Positions 10,001 through 15,810 of a DNA stretch of 64,000 nucleotides are shown here, one piece after another. Source of the stretch: a bacterium (GTDB taxonomy: Bacteria; Armatimonadota; Zipacnadia; Zipacnadales; UBA11051); the NCBI GenBank assembly GCA_021372615.1, contig JAJFUB010000043.1, positions 1 to 64,000 of the forward strand. The letters run 5' to 3'. The notes beneath the pieces are model-generated. The model made no database searches and was not told the origin of the DNA. It saw nothing but the letters and a program-made list of their open reading frames with translations. Positions within the stretch are counted from its first letter, which is position 1. Every line of letters starts with the position of its first letter. The position numbers and the translations under genes are program-made.

Positions 10001-11073
10001 ACGGCGCGCCGGGGCGGAGGATCGTGGGGGAAGGGGAGACGCTGCGTCTGCCGGAGACGCCTGCCGCCCAACCAGGCGTGCTGGAGATCCGCAGCGCCCT
10101 GTATGGCGTGCTGCCCCCGGACGGTCCGCCGCCGCAGAAGCTCACCGTGGATGTGACGCAGGCGCTGGCGGCGCTGGTGAAGGACGGCACGCTGTCCGTG
10201 GTGGCCGGGAATGCGCTCGCGGGCGACCCCGCCTCGATGATCTTCAAGCAGTTGCGGGTGGAGTACACGGTGGACGGCAAGCCGCACAGCCGCACTATCG
10301 GCGAGAACCAGACGCTGGAGTTGCCCGACAGCCGTGACCTGCCGGATGAGCCCCCCGGCCCGCCCGTCGCGCGCGTCACCGTCGCGACGGACAGCGCGCT
10401 GGCGCTGACGGCCTGGGAGAACGGCCGCTATGTCGGCGCGACGGCGAGCGGCAAGCGCGTGTCGGCGGAGGTCACCGGTCTGCCCGCGCCGCAGGTCGTG
10501 CCCGGCCCGTGGGAAGTGCGCTTCCCGCCCAGGCTCGGGGCGCCCGAGCGCGTCACCTTCTCGCGCCTGGCGCCATGGACCGAGAGTGACGACCCGGGCG
10601 TGAAGTACTTTTCGGGGACGGCCACCTACGTGGGCACGTTCAACCTGCCCGCGCCCGCCCCCGACGCCTCGCGCCGCCTGCTGTTGGACTTGGGGATTGT
10701 CCGCGAGATCGCACGCGTGTCGGTCAATGGCAAGGACGTGGGCCTCCTGTGGCACAGCCCGTTCCGGGCGGACATCACGGCCGCAGCGCAGCCCGGCACG
10801 AACCGCCTGGAGATCCAGGTGACGAACCTGTGGGTCAACCGCCTGATCGGCGACGAGCAGCTCCCGCCCGAGGCGGAGTACCGTCCCGGCGGGCCGATCA
10901 AGGCGTGGCCCGACTGGGTGTACGGCAACATCCCTCGCCCCACGACCGGGAGGGTCGCCTTCCCGGCGTGGAACCACTGGGGCAAGGACGGAGCGCTGCA
11001 GGAATCGGGGCTGATCGGGCCGGTGACGCTACGCGTCGGGCAGACAGTGACCTTGAGCCTGCCCAGGGACTGA
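7048..11073 (+). CDS. Secreted GH106-type alpha-L-rhamnosidase with two tandem DUF3395-like repeats
   Basis: 1341 residues with a signal peptide (MARWLAVMLLFAASALHAQS). The start of the mature protein (FANPPPSARPQTWWHWV, then a TIM-barrel opening with GGVEIFN and HNCAGWSSSGGPW) is diagnostic for GH106, whose members cleave terminal alpha-L-rhamnose from pectic polymers and ulvan. A large beta-sandwich insert and the catalytic barrel fill residues about 40-700, including DSYEVDCQNWT and AESFTA segments. A GATASE-like/linker domain follows (about 700-900). Residues about 922-1001 and 1011-1094 are two copies of one module: each has xxYGVL, DVT/V-x-L-x-ALVK-D/N-G, V-A-x-N-x-LAGDP and K-Q-x-RV-x-YT, the pattern of DUF3395 (C-terminal domain of DnaJ C11). 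A galactose-binding jelly roll (about 1170-1335) ends the protein. It is divergent from the esterase gene; the start is set by the signal peptide and a GGAGGGTGAC ribosome binding site. Confidence 0.9.
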   Translation: MARWLAVMLLFAASALHAQSPAELERGFANPPPSARPQTWWHWVDGNVTREGITLDLEAMQRVGIGGVEIFNVGCGLPPGPVRFLSDDWRQLIQHAIGEADRLGLEVCLHNCAGWSSSGGPWIKPEQAMQMVVTSEVRIGGTRSQARGGPDGTRPLQLPQPPTRKGFYRDIAVLAFPTPPAEREAMADLKPQVTCSIAGLDASRLADGRGDTAASLSATQARPATVDFVFPRPYTVRSLVLQATAGRTPMRVELLASDDGAAWRKVTQVHIGETTLLRPPITASFASTTARQFRLQLTSGGGRTASLNITELRLEAGARLGDIGGKAGYTRGGPAEPATGDAPADAVIARKDIVDLTDRLQPDGTLNWKPPAGDWTIIRCGYTLTGKDNHPAPPEGTGLECDKLSAEAADAAFAGMMGLVIADAGPLAGKALNQALIDSYEVDCQNWTPKMREEFSARRQYDLTPLLPVLTGRVVDSVDVSERFLWDYRRTIGDLYTDNYFGRFAELCHKSGLKLGAEPYGNGNFDDLACGAKADIPMSEFWVGQGRGVSNAKLASSAAHTNGRQVVGAESFTATAEAGRWLNHPAQVKSLGDLMECGGVNRFIFHCYAQQPWRDLAPGMTMGPWGTHFSRTNTWWEQSVGWMRYLARCQYVLQSGLFAADLCYLVGENAPNGSPGRGGLSPAPPVGYDYDTCSADVVLTRMSVRDGRIVLPDGMSYRLLVLPPRRTMTPELLRKVAALVKAGATVIGPKPSASPSLREFPRADETVRTLADELWGKCDGKAVTENAYGAGRIIWGRPLDKLLAELQLPPDAEFEPGQDMVYIHRRIGGSEAYFVSSQSARPQVVQATFRVEGMVPELWRPETGQAEPAPLWRKLPGRTQVTLQLDPAEALFVVFRRPASPGDTLVSMAREAEAVQAGPRPTHKLEITGATYGVLSQEIPDCVDVTAQLRALVKNGSLTVAATNSLAGDPAQNVVKQMRVDYTYNGAPGRRIVGEGETLRLPETPAAQPGVLEIRSALYGVLPPDGPPPQKLTVDVTQALAALVKDGTLSVVAGNALAGDPASMIFKQLRVEYTVDGKPHSRTIGENQTLELPDSRDLPDEPPGPPVARVTVATDSALALTAWENGRYVGATASGKRVSAEVTGLPAPQVVPGPWEVRFPPRLGAPERVTFSRLAPWTESDDPGVKYFSGTATYVGTFNLPAPAPDASRRLLLDLGIVREIARVSVNGKDVGLLWHSPFRADITAAAQPGTNRLEIQVTNLWVNRLIGDEQLPPEAEYRPGGPIKAWPDWVYGNIPRPTTGRVAFPAWNHWGKDGALQESGLIGPVTLRVGQTVTLSLPRD

Positions 11074-11109
11074 CGGGGCGGTCACAGCCTTGGGACGGGA
11101 CGTGGGGGG

Positions 11110-11925
11110 TCATGTGTCAACGCCGAAGCGGCGCCCGCGCATGTGCTCCGCGATGAGCTGGCGCACCTCGGTCTCATAGCCAGGCGCGTGCGCTTGCTCC
11201 AGTCGCACGCGGGCCTCCTCGCCGAGTTGACGGTACGCCTCCCGCATCTGGTGGCCCACATGCCGGTCCAGGTGGCGCAGCATGTCGAAGCTGACAGACT
11301 GCGCCCCCGCCTGTTCCGCGCCGTCAAGCAGGGCCGGCAGGTCACGCTCGGTGACGTACGGCAGCACCGGGGAGACGAACAACCCGGCCACGATGCCCGC
11401 CGCGCGCAGGGACCTGACGGCGGCCAGCCGGCGGGAGGGTGGGGCGGCGCCGGGCTCCAGCAGGGCTGCCATCTCGTCGCGAGGCGTCGTGATCGAGAAG
11501 GCGACCTTGAGTTGGCCTGCGGGGAACGCCTGCAACACGTCCACATCCCGCAGCACGAGGTCTGACTTGGTGAGCACGAACGCGGCTAGCTCGCCCTCGC
11601 GCTGCGCCGCCAGGGCGAGCACAGACAGGCACTGTCGCGTCAGCCCGTAGCGCGCCTCGAGGGGCTGGTAGACATCGCACGCCGTGGACAGGAAGACCTC
11701 CCGGGCGCGCTTGCGCGTCAGCTCCCGCTCCAGCACGCGCGCAATGTTCGTCTTAGCCTGCACCCAACTGCCCCACGGCTCGGTCTGCCCGCGCCAGTGT
11801 GTCAGGTAGGTCGCGTAGCAGTACACGCAGGCGTGCGTGCAGCCGCCGTACGGGTTGAGCGTATAGTGTCCGCCCGAGCCCGTCAGAGCGGACCGGCACG
11901 TGATCTCCTGGATGGCGGGGCCCAT
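11110..11925 (-). CDS. Radical SAM protein of the SPL (spore photoproduct lyase-like) family
   Basis: 271 residues. Residues C29, C33 and C36 in GGCTHACVYCYA form the CxxxCxxC motif that binds the [4Fe-4S] cluster used to cleave S-adenosylmethionine. The leading NPYGGC and the following segment AKTNIARVLERE-L, STACDVYQPLE and LTKSDLVLRDVDVL are typical of the short SplB-like, Rv2578c/PA0069-type radical SAM proteins rather than of true spore photoproduct lyases, which are longer. There is no signal peptide, so the protein is cytosolic. Function in this subfamily is unknown; a role in DNA repair is only suggested by the name. It lies 3' of the rhamnosidase gene, tail to tail, and upstream of nothing on its own strand except a short DUF1877 fragment. 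The ribosome binding site of the ATG at 11925 is weak. Confidence 0.85.
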   Translation of the reverse strand: MGPAIQEITCRSALTGSGGHYTLNPYGGCTHACVYCYATYLTHWRGQTEPWGSWVQAKTNIARVLERELTRKRAREVFLSTACDVYQPLEARYGLTRQCLSVLALAAQREGELAAFVLTKSDLVLRDVDVLQAFPAGQLKVAFSITTPRDEMAALLEPGAAPPSRRLAAVRSLRAAGIVAGLFVSPVLPYVTERDLPALLDGAEQAGAQSVSFDMLRHLDRHVGHQMREAYRQLGEEARVRLEQAHAPGYETEVRQLIAEHMRGRRFGVDT

Positions 11926-11965
11926 GGTATGCAGCTTTCTGCAGGTCAGCCCCGTGCAGTGACTG

Positions 11966-12223
11966 TCACGCCAGCCACACCACCAGCCCCTTGCCCTGGT
12001 CGGCAGTTCGCTGCACGAACCCCTTGAGCGTACCGAAGTACGACAGCAAGTACGCGAGCGCTTCCTCTCCTTCGTCCCAGATCGAGGGGTAGATGCTTTC
12101 CTCTGTCATCGTACCGGGGTCGAACCGCTGCCGCAACTGGGCCTCGGTCACCGCGGCGAGGGCTTCGGCCCAATGGCGCGCGGACAGACTGACTATCTTG
12201 TCCCCATTCCCACTACCTGGCAT
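11966..12223 (-). CDS. Short DUF1877 (YfbM-like) protein, probably C-terminal half only
   Basis: 85 residues. The segment LRQRFDPGTMTEESIYPSIW, then EALAYLLSYFGTLKGF and the ending GLVVWLA, matches the C-terminal half of the DUF1877/YfbM family, whose members are normally about 150-170 residues. The N-terminal half is missing: upstream of the ATG at 12223 the frame runs into the 3' end of the clan GH-A glycosidase gene, which it overlaps by 31 bases. Either a shorter form is made, or this is a remnant left when the neighbouring gene moved in. The start has only a GGGCGC sequence before it. Function of the family is unknown. The next gene downstream is the radical SAM gene, 40 bases away. Confidence 0.65.
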   Translation of the reverse strand: MPGSGNGDKIVSLSARHWAEALAAVTEAQLRQRFDPGTMTEESIYPSIWDEGEEALAYLLSYFGTLKGFVQRTADQGKGLVVWLA

Positions 12224-15200
12224 TGCGCCCGGCCCGTCGCTCGGGCTGCGGCGGCGATGTCGGGCACCCCCACGAGCGACTTCGCGCCAAAGAACGTCGC
12301 CGCAGGCTGAGGGGCGTCATACCGCTCGCCGGGCTTCAGCGACGTGTTCAGCTCCCGCCACACGTCGGGGTGCTGGCCGCCCTTCTCGCCGGGGTCGCGC
12401 CAGAAGTTCATGCGGAAGTCGCCCGGGGTGATGGTGAGGCAGCCCAGCGCTCCGTCGAGCTTCGTGTTGGTCCACGCCACGACCCCGGACGGCAGCTTGG
12501 TGGCCGCGATGTCGTTGGCCTGGTCGCCCCCGATGTTGGAGTGGGCGTAGTGGAAGTAGCTGGCCATCAGCCACGGCTCGGTGTCGGTGTTCTCGATCCA
12601 CAGCAGGCGCGACGTGAAGCAGGGCTGGCCGGGGTACAGGGCGAGGCGGTAGCAGGCGCGGTAGTGGTGCGGGCGGGCACGCTGTGGGGCATAGGTCCCG
12701 TCCTGGCCGGCGGCGGTCTTCGTGTCCGCGCCGCCCCCCGTGGCCGCGACGATGAGGTCGGCCGTGAAGCGCACTGGGCCGTTGTGGCAGGTGATCTGCT
12801 CGGTCTTGTCGGGCGCCACCCACAACGGCTGGCTCAGTTGCTGGTGCACCAGCGCCCCCAGGCGGCCGAGCAGCAGGTCGCCCGCCGCGATGCTGGACAG
12901 CAGATCGCTGCTGCCGGCCTCGTGCTTGATCGTGAGGAGGCCATTGGTGGCTTCGAGGCCACCCTCCGTCACCTGCGTCTGGACCGCTGTCCCCGCCGGA
13001 GGTGAGGCCTTGCCGGGGTGCAGGATGAACGTGCGGCAGCCATACGGGGGCAAGGCTCCGGCCTCGAAGGTGAGTTCCGCCTGCTTGCCCTCGACGTCAA
13101 CCTGGGACACGACGGCTGCCCCGCTCGCGGTCGTGATGGGGCCCGCGGTGAGGCCCGGCAGCATCTGGTTGACGCGGGCCTGCGGCAGGGGCTGTGACGA
13201 CGGGTTGCTGACCACGATTGGGAGCGGACGCTGCCCGGGGGCATAGCGGCCGTTCGCCGCCGCTGCAGAGACCAGGCGGGTCGCCAGGTTGTCGCTGCGG
13301 TCGGTCTCGGCCAGTGTCCCTTCCGGATCGGCCACGGCGGCGATCAGATGCCCCGCGCCCGCGTCGGTCGGCTTGGGCACCGTCACCTTCGCTTTCGCCC
13401 CGGCGGCCAGGCTCTGCCGCGTCACCGTCGCCTTCCCATCCACCCACACGTGCAGCGCGAAGTCCGCCTTGGCTCCGCCGGTGTTCTTCAGCGTGAGGCT
13501 CCGGCCGTCGTCCGCAATGGCGACGGCGACCTCGGGGGTCTTGCCGGAGTGGATCTCGTACACGCGGGCGTTCACGCGCGTCGCCGTCTGCGTCAGCTCC
13601 GGCCACGGGCGGTCGTCCACGTCCACCAGCCCGTAGTTGCTGTCCTCGGGGAAGGTGCTGGAGATGCCCAGGGCGGGCTCATCCACCCACATGAAGTAGT
13701 TCGACCCCACCATGAAGGGGAAGCTCATCAGCGCGGTCTGGTAGATCTCGTAGCAACGCGCCTTCTCGGCCTGGGTCGCAACGCGCTGCCCGGCGCCATG
13801 CTGGCACGGCAGGCCGCTGTCATAGGCCGGGAAGCTCCATTCGGTGATCATCATGGGGCGCTGGCCGCGGGCCGCGTAGTCGGCGAAGATCTTGGGCATG
13901 TCGGTGCTGAGGCCGCGGTCGAGGTCTACGTGGCCGTAGTAGTTGACGGTGACGATGTCGCAGACCTGGCCGCACACCTCGATGACGCCCGGGGGCATGC
14001 GCCCGGCGAACCGGCACCCCAGATTGAGGTGGTGGGGGTCGTACTTCTTCATCGCCGCATTCGTGACGGTGAAGTACTTGTCCGCGATCAGGCGGATGAA
14101 GTCGAGGCGGTCCCGGTCGGCCTGCTCGGTGCTGCTGTCCAGCGCCGTGCTCTCACTGACGGCCTGCCAACTCGGAAGCTGCGTCTTCCAGGCGGCGTTG
14201 AGAGCCGCGATGGTCGGGTAGCGCGCCTGCAAGAAGGCGAGGGCCGCGGCCTTCGCCGTGTGGCCGGCGGGCTTCTTCATCGTCTCATCGAACAGCCCCC
14301 ACGGCTTGCCGTTCTTGCCGTACCATTCCAGCTCGTTGTCTAGGAAGGTGCCGATGACCCACGGGTCGTCCTTGAAGGACCCGCAGTAGGACTTCGCGCG
14401 CTTGTCGCAGTAGATCGGCCACTTGGGGGAGAACACGTTGGGGAAGCCCGTCCAGTGCACCTTCGGGGCGATGTCGTCGACCCCCGCAAAGCCGCTGCCG
14501 AAGCTGGCGAACTCGCACCGTGGCAGCCCCTTGCCCTTCATGCCCTTGGACCAGCCGCAGCCCAGGGCATTGAAGTTCCACGCCTGCAGCCGGTCACGCG
14601 TGGACCGAGCCCATGCCTCCTCATCGTCGTTGTACTTCGCCACGCAGCTCTTGTGATACGGCGCGTAGCCCAGCTTCTCACACCAGTGGGCATTGTAGTT
14701 GGCGTGGTCGGTGCCGAGGGCGTAGAAGCCCTCACCCCGGGGGGTGATGAGCCACCAGCGACCATCCTGCTGCTTGAGGTGGAAGAACCCGGTGGCGGTG
14801 TCACGAACGGCAGCCATGCCCTTCACGTCGCAGGGCGCGTAGGTCACGACGGGCTTCGGCCTGGGCGGGGCTGTCTGCGTCACGTTGACCGTGAAGCGGC
14901 TGAACTCCGCGCGGAAGCCGCCACAGTCCAGGGCCGCGGTGCCGGTGTTGACCACGAGGGGATTGTCCAGCTTGAGCACAATGCGCCCGCGCAGCGTGCC
15001 GTCCAGCTCGCTGAAGGCGCCGGAGATCGTGTCGGCAGCCATCTCCAGCCGCAGCCGGTACGGGTGGTTCTTCTCCCATTCGAAGCTACGGCTCTCAACG
15101 GTGGTCAGCTTCGTTTTCGTGGCGCCGCTGGCGAGCCACTGGCCCTCGTAGGACTCCTGCAGCTCGATGTAGTGCTTCGCGCCCTGGGCGTCGGGAGACT

Positions 15201-15534
15201 CGACGAGGGCCAGGTGCCAGTAGTTGCGCTCATCGTCCTGGATGACGAGCCCGGCGACCTTCCAGTTGTCGCCGACCGAGGCCGTGACGGTCAGCGTGGC
15301 CTCGATGACCTGCAGACGGCCCCGCGCCGCCTTCGTGCACAGCGCCACCGACCGGCCCTTCATCTCGGCGGTGAACTTCCCGCCGGGCATGACGGTCCAG
15401 CCGAGGCCCTCGGTCTCCCAGGTCGGCGCGCCGTCGCTGTCGGGTGGGTAGGACGAGAAGTCATCCTCGAAGGACGCCTGGGCGAACACGCAGGTCGCGA
15501 GCAGCACGGCAACGAGGCAGACAGTACAGCGCAT
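12193..15534 (-). CDS. Large secreted clan GH-A glycosidase (beta-galactosidase/agarase-like) with CARDB-like module
   Basis: 1113 residues from the ATG at 15534, chosen because AGGAGGT lies six bases upstream and the first residues form a signal peptide (MRCTVCLVAVLLATCVFAQA); a longer frame upstream lies in repeat DNA. Order: a concanavalin-like beta-sandwich (about 20-200), a TIM barrel opening with WWLITPRGEGFYALGTDHAN (about 220-640), a CARDB-like Ig module (about 668-748), and a C-terminal beta-sandwich resembling the tail of alpha-mannosidases (about 770-1110). Likely acid/base is the Glu in FLDNELEW (near 401), likely nucleophile the Glu in MMITEWSFPAY (near 565), the usual pair on strands 4 and 7 of clan GH-A. 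The YPTIAALNAAW motif recalls GH42/GH50. Substrate cannot be told from sequence. Its 3' end overlaps the DUF1877 fragment by 31 bases. Confidence 0.75.
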   Translation of the reverse strand: MRCTVCLVAVLLATCVFAQASFEDDFSSYPPDSDGAPTWETEGLGWTVMPGGKFTAEMKGRSVALCTKAARGRLQVIEATLTVTASVGDNWKVAGLVIQDDERNYWHLALVESPDAQGAKHYIELQESYEGQWLASGATKTKLTTVESRSFEWEKNHPYRLRLEMAADTISGAFSELDGTLRGRIVLKLDNPLVVNTGTAALDCGGFRAEFSRFTVNVTQTAPPRPKPVVTYAPCDVKGMAAVRDTATGFFHLKQQDGRWWLITPRGEGFYALGTDHANYNAHWCEKLGYAPYHKSCVAKYNDDEEAWARSTRDRLQAWNFNALGCGWSKGMKGKGLPRCEFASFGSGFAGVDDIAPKVHWTGFPNVFSPKWPIYCDKRAKSYCGSFKDDPWVIGTFLDNELEWYGKNGKPWGLFDETMKKPAGHTAKAAALAFLQARYPTIAALNAAWKTQLPSWQAVSESTALDSSTEQADRDRLDFIRLIADKYFTVTNAAMKKYDPHHLNLGCRFAGRMPPGVIEVCGQVCDIVTVNYYGHVDLDRGLSTDMPKIFADYAARGQRPMMITEWSFPAYDSGLPCQHGAGQRVATQAEKARCYEIYQTALMSFPFMVGSNYFMWVDEPALGISSTFPEDSNYGLVDVDDRPWPELTQTATRVNARVYEIHSGKTPEVAVAIADDGRSLTLKNTGGAKADFALHVWVDGKATVTRQSLAAGAKAKVTVPKPTDAGAGHLIAAVADPEGTLAETDRSDNLATRLVSAAAANGRYAPGQRPLPIVVSNPSSQPLPQARVNQMLPGLTAGPITTASGAAVVSQVDVEGKQAELTFEAGALPPYGCRTFILHPGKASPPAGTAVQTQVTEGGLEATNGLLTIKHEAGSSDLLSSIAAGDLLLGRLGALVHQQLSQPLWVAPDKTEQITCHNGPVRFTADLIVAATGGGADTKTAAGQDGTYAPQRARPHHYRACYRLALYPGQPCFTSRLLWIENTDTEPWLMASYFHYAHSNIGGDQANDIAATKLPSGVVAWTNTKLDGALGCLTITPGDFRMNFWRDPGEKGGQHPDVWRELNTSLKPGERYDAPQPAATFFGAKSLVGVPDIAAAARATGRAQCQVVGMGTR

Positions 15535-15570
15535 GGCGGCACCTCCTGGTATGGGTCGGACGGCGGACGG

Positions 15571-15798
15571 CAACGGCGTCCTCACCCCTACCCCTCTCCC
15601 TCGCTGCGCTCCGGAGAGGGCAACGTCAACGGCGTTCTCGCCCCCGGTCCCTCTCTCGCGCCCTGCTCCGCAAGGCTCTGGAGAGGGGGGAACATCCTCG
15701 GGTGTCACGATGGTGTCTCAGTAGACACACAGTGGCCGAACGAAGCTCCCCTCTCCGGAGCGTAGCGAGGGAGAGGGGTAGGGGTGAGGATGCCGTTG
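15571..15798. repeat. 50-bp near-perfect inverted repeat flanking a degenerate third copy
   Basis: Arm 15571-15620 and arm 15749-15798 are reverse complements over 50 bases with two mismatches. Each arm contains the core CCCTCTCCGGAGCG and GAGAGGGGTAGGGGTGAGG. A related, degenerate copy in the left-arm orientation lies between them (about 15628-15692, CTCTCTCGCGCC and CTCTGGAGAGGGG). The element fills nearly all of the 276-base spacer between the promoters and starts of two glycosidase genes, both read on the minus strand, so it sits in the 5' region of the 12193-15534 gene and just 3' of the 15811-18669 gene. It may act as a transcription terminator between them. It looks like a dispersed chromosomal repeat; no transposase is nearby. 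Confidence 0.85.
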
Positions 15799-15810
15799 CC
15801 GTTCCTCCAG

